49,349 nucleotides of DNA from Streptomyces jeddahensis (GCF_001642995.1 NZ_LOHS01000080.1:1-49349); one strand, 5' to 3'. Counted from the first letter of the stretch, positions 16,539 through 25,291 are shown. The notes: generated by a model from the letters alone, not told the origin. Program-made: numbers and translations.

Positions 16539-18616
16539 TACGCGGCCCTCCTTCCGGCGCCACGGCCGGCGCCCCGAACGTCCTTGACCAGACCGGCGAT
16601 GGCGTCGGCCCTCAGCTCGTCCAGCGCGACGGCCGTCCCGCCGAGATCGCCCGCGAGCTGCGCCGCGAGCCCGAGCCGTACCGGCCCCGACTCGCAGTCG
16701 ACGACGACGGACGCCGTGCCCTCGGCCGCATGCAGCCGAGCCGCGCGCCGGGCCAGCTCCACCGGCTGGGGGCCGCCCGTGGCCCGCCCGTCCGTCACCA
16801 CGACCAGCAGCGGCCGCCGCGCCGCATCCCGCAGCCGCTCCACACGCAGCACGTCATGCGCCTTCAGCAGCCCGGCCGCAAGCGGCGTACGGCCACCCGT
16901 CGGCAGCGACTCGAGCCGGGCCGCTGCCGCGTCCACCGAGGAGGTAGGCGGCAGGGCGACGTCGGCCTCCGTCCTGCGGAAGGTGATCAGCCCCACCTTG
17001 TCCCGCCGCTGGTACGCGTCGAGGAGCAGTGACAGCACCGCGCCCTTCACGGCGCTCATCCGCTGCCGGGCCGCCATCGACCCGGACGCGTCCACGACGA
17101 ACAGCACGAGGTTCCCCTCGCGGCCCTCCCGCGTCGCCTGCCGCAGATCGTCCCGCCGGACCACAAGGCCCGGACCACTGCGCCCGCGCGCCCGCTGATG
17201 GGGGGCCGCGGCCTGCACCGTGGCCGCCAGATGCAGCTTGGTCAGGGCCCCGCGGGGCTGCCGCGCCCCCGTCGTACGGCCGTGCTCGGTACGCGCCCGC
17301 GACCGCCGCCCCGCGGCGCCCTCGCCGAGGCCGGGCACGGTCAGCGTCTTCGTGCGGAACGGCTCGGCGGCGCGTACGGCGGTCTGCTCGCGGCCGGGGC
17401 CGCCACGGCCCTCGGCCTCGTCAGAGGCCTCACCGGTCCGGCCGGCGGCCGGGGCATCCCCAGCAGGCGACTGCCCGGAGTCGTGCGCCTCGGGCCCCGG
17501 AGCGTCCTCCGCACGGGCCGGAGGCTGCGCGTCCGGCCCGCTGTCCTGAGGCGGCTGCCCACCGCCACTGCCCGGCCCATCCGGATCCGGGTCGTCCTCG
17601 TCCGAGCCGCCGAACTCCTGCAGCGTCTCGTCGAGTTTGTCCTCGTCGAGACCGGGGGCGTCGAAGGGGTTGCGGCGGCGCCGGTGCGGCAGCGCGAGCA
17701 GGGCGGCCTGGCGCACATCCTCGGCGAGTACGTCGGTACGCCCCGCCCACGCGGCCAGTGCCGTCGCCGTCCGGGCCATCACGATGTCGGCGCGCATGCC
17801 GTCGACCTCGAAGGCGGCGCAGGTCGCCGCGATCTGCCGCAGCGCGCCGTCGCCGAGCCGCACCGACGGCAGCAGCTTCCGGGCCGCCACGATGCGCGCC
17901 CGCACCACGTTCTCCTCGTCGGCCCAGCGCGCCGCGAAGGCCTCGGGATCGTCGTCGTACGCGAGCCGCCGCCTGACCACTTCGACCCGCTGGTCCGGCT
18001 CCCGCGAGGCCGCGACCTCCACGGTCAGCCCGAACCGGTCCAGCAACTGGGGCCGCAGCTCGCCCTCCTCGGGGTTCATCGTGCCGACGAGCAGGAAGCG
18101 GGCGGCATGCCGCACGGACACGCCCTCGCGTTCGACGTACGAGGCGCCCATGGCGGCGGCGTCGAGCAGCAGGTCTACCAAGTGGTCATGCAGCAGGTTG
18201 ACCTCGTCGACGTAGAGGATGCCCCGGTGGGCGTCGGCGAGCAGCCCGGGCTCGAACGCCTTCACGCCCTCCGCGAGCGCCCGCTCGATGTCGAGCGCCC
18301 CCACGAGCCGGTCCTCTGAGGCGCCGACGGGCAGCTCCACCATCCGCGCGGGCCGCGCGACCTCGCTGCCCGGCTCGTGCGGCCCGTCCGGGCACTGCGG
18401 GTCCGGCGCGGCGGGGTCGCACGAGAACCGGCACCCGGCGACGACCTCGACGCCGGGCATCAGGGCCGACAGCGCCCGCACGGCCGTCGACTTGGCCGTG
18501 CCCTTCTCGCCGCGCACGAGCACGCCGCCGACGGCCGGCGAGACCGCGTTCAGCAGCAGCGCCAGCCGCAGGTCGTCCTGCCCGACGATCGCGGTGAACG
18601 GATAGGGGGTACTCAC
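16538..18616 (-). CDS. Fused ChlI/ChlD-type AAA+ and VWA chelatase subunit
   Basis: A 692-residue chelatase motor. The N-terminal AAA+ domain has Walker A GEKGTAKS (36-43) and YVDEVNLL. A long acidic, Pro-rich linker (about 330-430: EFGGSDEDDPDPDGPG) joins a VWA domain with the MIDAS motif VVDASGSM near residue 508 and VVVTDGRAT. This is the magnesium-chelatase I+D arrangement in one chain. Next to cobN it most likely supplies ATP-driven cobalt insertion, replacing CobS and CobT. GTG 18616 overlaps the cobN stop (GTGA); upstream open frame is a cobN shadow. Confidence 0.92.
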   Translation of the reverse strand: MSTPYPFTAIVGQDDLRLALLLNAVSPAVGGVLVRGEKGTAKSTAVRALSALMPGVEVVAGCRFSCDPAAPDPQCPDGPHEPGSEVARPARMVELPVGASEDRLVGALDIERALAEGVKAFEPGLLADAHRGILYVDEVNLLHDHLVDLLLDAAAMGASYVEREGVSVRHAARFLLVGTMNPEEGELRPQLLDRFGLTVEVAASREPDQRVEVVRRRLAYDDDPEAFAARWADEENVVRARIVAARKLLPSVRLGDGALRQIAATCAAFEVDGMRADIVMARTATALAAWAGRTDVLAEDVRQAALLALPHRRRRNPFDAPGLDEDKLDETLQEFGGSDEDDPDPDGPGSGGGQPPQDSGPDAQPPARAEDAPGPEAHDSGQSPAGDAPAAGRTGEASDEAEGRGGPGREQTAVRAAEPFRTKTLTVPGLGEGAAGRRSRARTEHGRTTGARQPRGALTKLHLAATVQAAAPHQRARGRSGPGLVVRRDDLRQATREGREGNLVLFVVDASGSMAARQRMSAVKGAVLSLLLDAYQRRDKVGLITFRRTEADVALPPTSSVDAAAARLESLPTGGRTPLAAGLLKAHDVLRVERLRDAARRPLLVVVTDGRATGGPQPVELARRAARLHAAEGTASVVVDCESGPVRLGLAAQLAGDLGGTAVALDELRADAIAGLVKDVRGAGRGAGRRAA

Positions 18617-21600
18617 TCGTCGCCCTCCAGATCGCCCTCGAGCTCCAGATACGTGGCCCGCAGCCGCTCCAGCGTGTGTGCGTCCGGCTCGGCCCACAGC
18701 CCCCGCTCGGCCGCCTCGAGGAGCCGTTCCGTGATGCCGCGCAGGGCCCACGGGTTGGACTTCTTCATGAAGTCCCGGTTCTCCGGGTCGAAGACGTACT
18801 CCGCGCTGAGCTTCTCGTACATCCAGTCGTCGACGACGCCCGCCGTCGCGTCGTACCCGAAGAGGTAGTCCACGGTCGCCGCCATCTCGAAGGCGCCCTT
18901 GTAGCCGTGCCGGCGCATCGCCGCCATCCAGCGCGGGTTGACGACCCGCGCCCGGAAGACCCGGTGTGTCTCCTCGCCCAGCGTGCGCGTCTTCACCTGG
19001 TCCGGTACGGCGCTGTCGCCCACGTACGCCTCGGGGTTGGCCCCCGTCAGATGCCGCACCATGGCGACCATGCCGCCGTGGTACTGGAAGTAGTCGTCCG
19101 CGTCGACCAGGTCGTGTTCCCTCGTGTCGACATTTTTCGCCGCCACCGCGATCCGCCGGAACGCCGTCTCCATGTCCCCGCGCGCCGCCCGTCCGTCCAG
19201 GCCGCGGCCGTACGCGTAACCGCCCCACACCGCGTACACCTCGGCGAGGTCGGCGTCCGAGCGCCAGTTGCGGGCGTCGATCAGCGGCAGCAGACCCGCC
19301 CCGTACGCGCCCGGCTTCGAGCCGAAGATGCGGGCCGTCGCGCGCCGCCGGTCGCCGTGGACGGCGGTGTCCTCGTCCGCGTGCGCCCGGACGTAGTTCC
19401 GGTCGGCGGGCTCGTCCAGCTCGGCGACCGCCCGTACCGCGTCGTCGATCAGGCCGACGACGTGCGGGAACGCGTCGCGGAAGAAGCCCGAGATGCGGAC
19501 CGTCACATCGATGCGCGGGCGGCCCAGCTCGCTCGGCGGGATGATCTCGAAGCCGGTGACGCGCCGCGACGCGTCGTCCCACACCGGGCGGCAGCCAAGG
19601 AGCGCCAGGATCTCCGCGATGTCGTCGCCCTGCGTACGCATCGCGGACGTACCCCAGACCGTCAGGCCTACGGACTTCGGGTACTCACCCGTGTCTGTCA
19701 GATACCGCCCCACGAGCGAGTCCGCGAGCGACTGCCCGACCTCCCAACTCAGCCGCGAGGGAATCGCCTTGGGGTCGACCGAGTAGAAGTTCCGGCCGGT
19801 CGGCAGGACGTTCACCAGACCGCGGGTCGGCGACCCGGACGGGCCCGCCGGGACGTAACCGCCGTCCAGCGCCCGCAGGATGTGGTCGATCTCGTCCGTC
19901 GTCCGGGCCAGCCGCGGCACGACCTCGCGGCATGCGAACTCCAGGACCGCGACGGCGTCCGGGAGTTCGACTCCGCCCAGGACCTCCCGTACGAGACCCG
20001 GGGCCTCCGTCGCCTCCCAGCCGCGCTCCTCCATGCCCTCCGCGACCCGCCGGCACAGCTGCTCCAGCAGGTCGATCGCGTCGGCGGCGGTACGCGACGG
20101 CCCCTCTACGAGTGAGGTCAGCCCGTCCGGCACCTTCACCGGCGCGCCCGGCTCGGCCAGCAGCTCCTTCTCGACCAGCCCGAAGTGCTCCGCCAGCGCG
20201 GCACGCAGACCGGGCAGCGCGTTCGCCTGCCCGCCCCACACCTGCGAGGCCCGCAGCACCGCCAGGACGAGGTTGACCCGCGGCTCGCCCACCGGGCCGC
20301 CGCCCAGGATGTGCAGGCCGTCCCTGATCTGCACGTCCTTGATCTCGCACAGATAGCCGTCGATGTGCATCACGAACTCGTCGAACTCATCGTCGTCCGG
20401 CTGATCGTCCACATGCAGGTCGTGGTGGAGCTCGGCGGCCTTCACGAGCGTCCAGATCTGCGCGCGCACGGCCGGGGCCTTCGCCGGGTCCAGATCGCTG
20501 ACCAACGCGTACTCGTCGAGCAGCTGCTCCAGTTTGGCCAGGTCGCCGTAGGTGTCGGCGCGGGCCATGGGCGGTACGAGGTGGTCGACGACCGTGGCGT
20601 GCCCGCGGCGCTTGGCCTGGGTGCCCTCGCCCGGGTCGTTGACGATGAAGGGGTAGATCAGCGGGAGGTCGCCGAGGACGGCGTCCGGCGCGCAGGCCCT
20701 GGAGAGCCCCAGCCCCTTGCCCGGCAGCCACTCCATCGTGCCGTGCTTGCCCATGTGCACGACGGCGTCCGCGCCGAACCCGCCCTCTGATGTCGGGGCC
20801 TCGAGCCAGCGGTACGCCGCCATGTAGTGGTGCGACGGCGGCATGTCCGGGTCGTGGTAGATCGCGATCGGGTTCTCGCCGAAGCCGCGCGGCGGCTGGA
20901 TCATCACCACGACGTTCCCGAACTGCAGGGACGCCAGCACGATGTCGTCGCCGTCCACGTACAGGCTGCCCGGCGGCTCGCCCCACGCCTCCAGCATGGC
21001 GTCCCGCAGCTCCGGGTCGAGCTTGTCGAACCACGCCTGGTAGTCGGCGAGCGGCACGCGCGCGGGGGCGGCCGCCAGCTGCTCTTCCGTCAGCCACTCC
21101 ACGTCGTGGCCGCCCGCCTCGATGAGCCGGTGGATCAGCTCGTCGCCGTTGTCGGGATGGCCCTCGACCGCGTAGCCCGCGTCGCGCAGCGCGTCGAGGA
21201 CGCGGACAGCCGAGGCCGGGGTGTCGAGCCCGACCGCGTTGCCGACCCGGGAGTGCTTGGTCGGGTACGCGGTGAAGACAAGCGCGAGCTTCTTCTCGGC
21301 GTTCGGCTTGTGCCTGAGCTGGGCGTGGCGTACGGCGATTCCGGCGACCCGCGCGGCCCGCTCGGGGTCGGCGACGTACACCGGGACGTCATCAGGGCCC
21401 TGCTCCTTGAAGGAGAACGGGACGGTGATCAGCCGGCCGTCGAACTCGGGGATCGCGACCTGCATCGCCGCGTCCATGGGGGAGAGGGCGGCGTCCGACT
21501 CCTCCCAGGCGGCGCGCGAGGAGGTCAGGCAGAGGCCCTGCAGGACGGGGATGTTCAGGTCGGCGAGCGCGCCGATGTCCCATGCCTCCTCGTCGCCGCC

Positions 21601-22305
21601 CGCGGAGGCCTCCGACGCGTGCGTGCCGCCCGCCGCCAGCACCGTGGCGACGAGTGCGTCGGCCTGCCCCAGGATCTCGTACAGGCCCGAGTCTGCGCCG
21701 CGCAGCGAACCGCAGTACACAGGCAGCGCGTTGGCGCCCCGCGCCTCGATCGCGTCGCACAGGGTGTCCACGAACGCGGTGTTCCCGGACAGCTCATGGG
21801 CGCGGTAGAAGAGCACGCCGACCGTCGGGCGCCCCTCGTGACGGGTGCGGGCGCCGTGCACGCCGTACTCGGGCATCTTCTGCGGCTCGGCACTGTGCCT
21901 GTTCTGCGCGCCTCCGGCACGACCGTGCCCGGCGAGCAGCACGTCCTGGCTGAGGAAGCGCGCCAGCTCCGCCAGATTGGCCGTGCCACCCTCGACGAGA
22001 TAGCGCAGAGCCTCGGCCACGGCACCCGCGTGAACGGTGGACTCGGCCATCAACTCGGCGTCCGGCACCGCCTCGCCGCCGAGCAGCACGGTCGGAATCC
22101 CGGATGCCTTCAGTACGGCGAGCCCGTCCTCCCAGGCGCGCTTGCCGCCGAGGAGGCGTACGACGGCGATGTCGCAGCCGTCGATGAGCGCGGGCAGGCC
22201 GGTCGCGGCGTCGACGCGCGCGGGGTTGCCGATCCGGTACGGGGCGCCGGAGGCGCGGGCCGCCAGCAGATCCGTGTCGGCGGTGGACAGAAGCAGGACG
22301 GTCAT
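18613..22305 (-). CDS. cobN: Cobaltochelatase large subunit CobN
   Basis: A 1230-residue subunit that binds hydrogenobyrinic acid a,c-diamide and cobalt. Conserved CobN/BchH segments include VGVLFYRAHELSGNTAFVD, QGLCLTSSR, NVVVMIQPPRGFGENPIAIY, YMAAYRWLE, VVHMGKHGTMEWLPGKG and KTRTLGEETHRVFRARVVNP. Length is typical. ATG 22305 overlaps the cobQ stop (ATGA); the frame is open to 23016 but that part is a cobQ shadow. Co-occurrence with CbiX is noteworthy. Confidence 0.96.
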   Translation of the reverse strand: MTVLLLSTADTDLLAARASGAPYRIGNPARVDAATGLPALIDGCDIAVVRLLGGKRAWEDGLAVLKASGIPTVLLGGEAVPDAELMAESTVHAGAVAEALRYLVEGGTANLAELARFLSQDVLLAGHGRAGGAQNRHSAEPQKMPEYGVHGARTRHEGRPTVGVLFYRAHELSGNTAFVDTLCDAIEARGANALPVYCGSLRGADSGLYEILGQADALVATVLAAGGTHASEASAGGDEEAWDIGALADLNIPVLQGLCLTSSRAAWEESDAALSPMDAAMQVAIPEFDGRLITVPFSFKEQGPDDVPVYVADPERAARVAGIAVRHAQLRHKPNAEKKLALVFTAYPTKHSRVGNAVGLDTPASAVRVLDALRDAGYAVEGHPDNGDELIHRLIEAGGHDVEWLTEEQLAAAPARVPLADYQAWFDKLDPELRDAMLEAWGEPPGSLYVDGDDIVLASLQFGNVVVMIQPPRGFGENPIAIYHDPDMPPSHHYMAAYRWLEAPTSEGGFGADAVVHMGKHGTMEWLPGKGLGLSRACAPDAVLGDLPLIYPFIVNDPGEGTQAKRRGHATVVDHLVPPMARADTYGDLAKLEQLLDEYALVSDLDPAKAPAVRAQIWTLVKAAELHHDLHVDDQPDDDEFDEFVMHIDGYLCEIKDVQIRDGLHILGGGPVGEPRVNLVLAVLRASQVWGGQANALPGLRAALAEHFGLVEKELLAEPGAPVKVPDGLTSLVEGPSRTAADAIDLLEQLCRRVAEGMEERGWEATEAPGLVREVLGGVELPDAVAVLEFACREVVPRLARTTDEIDHILRALDGGYVPAGPSGSPTRGLVNVLPTGRNFYSVDPKAIPSRLSWEVGQSLADSLVGRYLTDTGEYPKSVGLTVWGTSAMRTQGDDIAEILALLGCRPVWDDASRRVTGFEIIPPSELGRPRIDVTVRISGFFRDAFPHVVGLIDDAVRAVAELDEPADRNYVRAHADEDTAVHGDRRRATARIFGSKPGAYGAGLLPLIDARNWRSDADLAEVYAVWGGYAYGRGLDGRAARGDMETAFRRIAVAAKNVDTREHDLVDADDYFQYHGGMVAMVRHLTGANPEAYVGDSAVPDQVKTRTLGEETHRVFRARVVNPRWMAAMRRHGYKGAFEMAATVDYLFGYDATAGVVDDWMYEKLSAEYVFDPENRDFMKKSNPWALRGITERLLEAAERGLWAEPDAHTLERLRATYLELEGDLEGDE

Positions 22306-23810
22306 GAGGGTGCCCCCGGAGCAAGGAAGGGGAGACCGGAGGGTGCACCGGTCTCGATCAGGCGGAGCAACGCACTGGTGTCCGCGTGCTCTTCGATCAG
22401 ATCGCCGAGCAGGTCGAGCTGCTCCTCGCGCAGCGCCGAGAAGCTGGTGCCGGGCGCGGGGACGAAGCGGCGGCCGGCCGCCCGCGCCACCTCCCGCAGG
22501 AAGGCGCGGCGGAAACCGTCCGACTCCAGCGAACCGTGCCAGTGCGTGCCCCACACCTCGCCGACCCGGCAGCCGTCCAGGAAGGCCTCTCCGCCGGTCA
22601 CTTCGGCGACGCCGTGATGGATCTCGTACCCCTCGACGGGTTCGCCGAGTGCCGTGCCGGACGGCCGCGTGAGGGTCTTCTCCTTCGCGAACCGCACGCG
22701 CACGGGCAGCAGTCCCAGCCCTTCGACGTGACCCGCGCGGGACTCCACCTCGTCCTCGATGTGCTCGCCGAGAACCTGGAACCCACCGCAGATGCCGAGG
22801 ACCGGACGCCCCTCGGCGGCACGGCGCGCGATCGCGTCCGCGAGCCCGCGCTCGCGCAGCCACTCCAGGGCTTTGACCGTCCCGCGGGTCCCCGGTACGA
22901 CGACCAGATCCGCGTCGACGAGCTCCTCGGCGCGGTCCACGAACCGCACGACGACGCCCGGTTCGGCGGCCAGCGCGTCCACGTCCGTGAAGTTGGACAT
23001 CAGCGGGATCGCGCACACGGCCACGCGCAGCACATCCTCGCCAACTGGAGGCGCCACCACGGACTCCCGGACCGACCCGCGCAGCGAGACCCGCAGCCCG
23101 TCCTCCTCGTCGATCCCGAGCCCGTGCCGGTACGGCAGCACACCGAACGTACGGCGGCCGGTGATCCGTTGCAGCATGTCGAGCCCGGGTTCGAGGAGGG
23201 ACACGTCCCCGCGGAACTTGTTGACCAGGAACCCCGCGATCAGCGCCTGGTCCTCGGGGCTGAGCAGCGCGACCGTACCGAAGAACGACGCGAAGACGCC
23301 GCCACGGTCGATGTCGCCCACGACGACGACCGGCAGCCGCGCGGCCCGCGCGATGCCCATGTTGACGATGTCCGTACGCCGCAGATTGATCTCGGCGGGG
23401 CTGCCCGCCCCCTCACAGATCACCGCGTCATACGTGCCCCGCAACTCCTCCAGGCACTCCAGGACGGTGCCGAGCAGGGACTCCTGACGGCCACCGTGGT
23501 AGCCCCGGGCGCTCAACTCACCCACGGGCTTGCCCATGAGCACGACCTGGCTGCTGCGGTCACTGCCCGGCTTGAGCAGTACGGGGTTCATGAGCGCCGT
23601 CGGCTCGACGCGCGCGGCCTGCGCCTGCATGGCCTGCGCCCGCCCGATCTCGGCGCCCTCACGCGTCACGAACGAGTTCAGGGACATGTTCTGCCCCTTG
23701 AACGGCGCGACCTTGACCCCCTGCCGCACGAGCCACCGGCAGATCCCGGCGGTGACGACACTCTTCCCGGCATCAGAGGTGGTCCCAGCCACCAACAACC
23801 CGCCACTCAT
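22302..23810 (-). CDS. cobQ: Adenosylcobyric acid synthase (CobQ)
   Basis: A 502-residue glutamine-dependent enzyme amidating the b, d, e and g side chains. The N-terminal P-loop-like segment is LLVAGTTSDAGKSVVTAGI, followed by VAPFKGQNMSLNS and VICEGAGSPAEINL. The C-terminal amidotransferase has VLGICGGFQVLGE (Cys nucleophile) and WGTHWHGSLE. ATG 23810 overlaps the cobD stop (ATGA). The frame extends upstream to 23951, but that piece translates R1 copy E and is not CobQ. Confidence 0.96.
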   Translation of the reverse strand: MSGGLLVAGTTSDAGKSVVTAGICRWLVRQGVKVAPFKGQNMSLNSFVTREGAEIGRAQAMQAQAARVEPTALMNPVLLKPGSDRSSQVVLMGKPVGELSARGYHGGRQESLLGTVLECLEELRGTYDAVICEGAGSPAEINLRRTDIVNMGIARAARLPVVVVGDIDRGGVFASFFGTVALLSPEDQALIAGFLVNKFRGDVSLLEPGLDMLQRITGRRTFGVLPYRHGLGIDEEDGLRVSLRGSVRESVVAPPVGEDVLRVAVCAIPLMSNFTDVDALAAEPGVVVRFVDRAEELVDADLVVVPGTRGTVKALEWLRERGLADAIARRAAEGRPVLGICGGFQVLGEHIEDEVESRAGHVEGLGLLPVRVRFAKEKTLTRPSGTALGEPVEGYEIHHGVAEVTGGEAFLDGCRVGEVWGTHWHGSLESDGFRRAFLREVARAAGRRFVPAPGTSFSALREEQLDLLGDLIEEHADTSALLRLIETGAPSGLPFLAPGAPS

Positions 23811-24883
23811 GAGCTGCCTCCTTGTTGCGGCCCCGCTGTGGGCAGTCGTTCCGCTGGGGCGGAACGGGTGGGCACAGCCCACGACGTACGGCGCCCTGAG
23901 GCTGAGTCCCGCAAAACGGCACAGAGGGCACCCACCCCAAGGGCAAGCCAACTAACCCGCCGAGAAAGCCGCACAGCCCGCTCGATATCGGCCACCTCAA
24001 CGGCTCGCCCAGACCCGTTGAGCACCGGCCGATGCTCAACCCTCCCCCCATACGAAAGGGTCCCCCCGAGCCGAACCCCCAGCGCCCCCGCAAACGAGGC
24101 CTCGACGACCCCGGCGTTGGGACTCGGATGCTTGGCGGCGTCGGCACGCCAAGCCCCCACGGCCCCCCGCGGGTCACCACCCGCAACGGCGGCGAGCACC
24201 GCGGTGAGCCGCGCCCCCGGCCACCCCGCGACATCGTCGAGCCGGGCGGAAGCCCACCCGTACCGCCGGTACTTCGGCGACTTGTGCCCCACCATCGCAT
24301 CCAGCGTGTTGACGGCCCGGAAGCCCACGAGACCCGGCACCCCGCCGACGGCACCCCAGACGAGCGCGCCCACGACGGCGTCCGACGTGTTCTCGGCGAC
24401 GGACTCGACCACGGCCCGTGCGATGCCGTCGGCGTCCAGCGCCTGCGGATCGCGCCCGCATAGATGGGGCAGCCGCTCCCGCGCGGCCTCGATGTCCCCG
24501 GCGGCCAGCGCCCCACCGATGGCCCGCGCCTCGCGGCCCAGCGAGGTGCCGCCGACCACGGCCCAGGTCGCGGCGGCGGTCAGCGCGACGGAGGCGGTAC
24601 GGGATGTGCGTACGGAACGGGCGGCCAGCGCGGCGAGAGCGGTCGCGCCGCCGGCGCACACCACCGTGTGCAGCGCGCCCCATCCGCGGTGGTCGCGCCA
24701 CAGCGCACGCTCCACGGCGGCCGCGGCACGGCCGAACGCGGCGACCGGATGGCCCCGGCGCGGATCGCCGAGGAGCAGGTCGCCCAGGAGGCCGGCGGCG
24801 GCACCGTACGCGAAGACACGTCCGTATCCGGCACGTTCCGCAGGAACGGGATCAGCCCGATGCAGGGGACAAGCCCGACGCAT
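23807..24883 (-). CDS. cobD: Adenosylcobinamide-phosphate synthase (CobD/CbiB), C-terminus from an R1 element
   Basis: An integral membrane enzyme of about 358 residues joining aminopropanol phosphate to adenosylcobyric acid. Family marks are LLLGDPRRGHPVAAFG, TSLGREARAI, SVAENTSDAVVGAL and PGLVGFRAVNTLDAMVGHKS. The last ~27 residues (from TSWAVPTRSAPAERL) are translated R1 copy E, which still provides the TGA overlapping the cobQ ATG. ATG 24883 is preferred because a 22-codon leader ORF with a good GAGGA site stops four bases before it. TTG 24901 is an alternative. First gene after the riboswitch. Confidence 0.88.
   Translation of the reverse strand: MRRACPLHRADPVPAERAGYGRVFAYGAAAGLLGDLLLGDPRRGHPVAAFGRAAAAVERALWRDHRGWGALHTVVCAGGATALAALAARSVRTSRTASVALTAAATWAVVGGTSLGREARAIGGALAAGDIEAARERLPHLCGRDPQALDADGIARAVVESVAENTSDAVVGALVWGAVGGVPGLVGFRAVNTLDAMVGHKSPKYRRYGWASARLDDVAGWPGARLTAVLAAVAGGDPRGAVGAWRADAAKHPSPNAGVVEASFAGALGVRLGGTLSYGGRVEHRPVLNGSGRAVEVADIERAVRLSRRVSWLALGVGALCAVLRDSASGRRTSWAVPTRSAPAERLPTAGPQQGGSS
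23835..23886 (+). repeat. R1 palindromic element, copy E (short form), at the 3' end of cobD
   Basis: GCTGTGGGCAGT, then CGTTCCGC-TGGG-GCGGAACG, then GGTGGGCACAGCCCACGACG. The loop has one more base than copies D and F, so the second half is read in another frame (APAERLPT in place of ALRNACPQ). It lies 25 bp before the cobD stop, and the cobD-cobQ overlap is intact. Confidence 0.88.
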
Positions 24884-24900
24884 GGGATCAGCCCGCCGCA
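24847..24900 (-). repeat. Three tandem 18-bp repeats at the cobD start
   Basis: On the minus strand TGCGGCGGGCTGATCCCA, TGCGTCGGGCTTGTCCCC and TGCATCGGGCTGATCCCG are consecutive. They encode RRADPM, RRACPL and HRADPV-like hexads ahead of the conserved CobD sequence. The second and third units vary the N-terminus only; the first supplies the candidate start ATG. Confidence 0.75.
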
Positions 24901-24956
24901 ACGCCTGAAGGATTCCTCGTACTGCTCAACTCATCGGGCAACGGGCAGCCGCACAT
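24888..24956 (-). CDS. Possible 22-codon leader ORF between riboswitch and cobD
   Basis: ATG 24956 follows GAGGA by nine bases, a better ribosome binding site than any cobD start has. The peptide starts MCGCPLPDELSS and ends GVAAG. Its TGA is four bases before ATG 24883 of cobD (TGATCCCATG), a spacing suited to translational coupling. It is short, unlike any family I know, and could be chance. Confidence 0.4.
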   Translation of the reverse strand: MCGCPLPDELSSTRNPSGVAAG

Positions 24957-24973
24957 GGCGATATGTCCTCACT

Positions 24974-25155
24974 CAGGGTCCGCGCCCTGGTTCGACGTGA
25001 CCGGCGGTGAGAGTCTCCTGGCTCCCGGATCTACGCTTCCCCCGGCCTTCCAACCCGTCCGTACGGGCCGTGACTTCCGTGTGGGGGAGCGCTCCCCGGT
25101 GACAGTGGCGGGACCGCGCCGGATTCGCACCGGCTTCCTCTCCTGCCGCCGTATA
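24974..25155 (-). promoter_or_regulatory. Cobalamin (B12) riboswitch of the cob operon
   Basis: Read on the minus strand, all landmark segments are present: AAGCCGGTGCGAATCCGGCGC (25116-25136, written here in two overlapping stems), CCCGCCACTG (25103-25112), a GGGGAGC/GCTCCCC stem (25084-25097) and the B12 box AGCCAGGAGACTCTCACCGC within 25003-25024. It points toward cobD, about 90 bases downstream. A small hairpin, CAGGG/CCCTG at 24974-24989, follows the B12 box and may be part of the expression platform. Adenosylcobalamin binding should repress the whole leftward operon. Outer limits are approximate. Confidence 0.93.
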
Positions 25156-25251
25156 TGGCTCCGGCAGTCCACCACGCCCCGCGAAGGCCCGTCAACTCGC
25201 TCTTGACCTGCGACGGGAGAGTGTGCGAAGGCCCACACACCTCGCATACGC

Positions 25252-25291
25252 GTGTGGGGTGCGGGACGTCCATACGTCCCGCACCCCACAC
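25252..25291 (-). terminator. Strong hairpin terminator after the phosphate transporter operon
   Basis: A perfect 17-bp stem (25252-25268 with 25275-25291, core GTGTGGGGTGCGGGACG) encloses the six-base loop TCCATA. It lies 20 bp beyond the end of the small membrane-protein gene on the minus strand and upstream of the B12 riboswitch, so it should insulate the cob operon from pit read-through. No T-run follows, as is common in Streptomyces. Confidence 0.8.

Noticed and set aside
18616..19582. Upstream extension of the ChlI/ChlD frame
   Set aside because: The extra ~320 codons overlap the cobN 3' end and are low-complexity Arg/Gly sequence; GTG 18616 with GTGA overlap is the natural start.
23811..23951. 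N-terminal extension of CobQ
   Set aside because: Its sequence (VVGCAHPFRPSG) is a translation of R1 copy E; CobQ similarity begins at ATG 23810.
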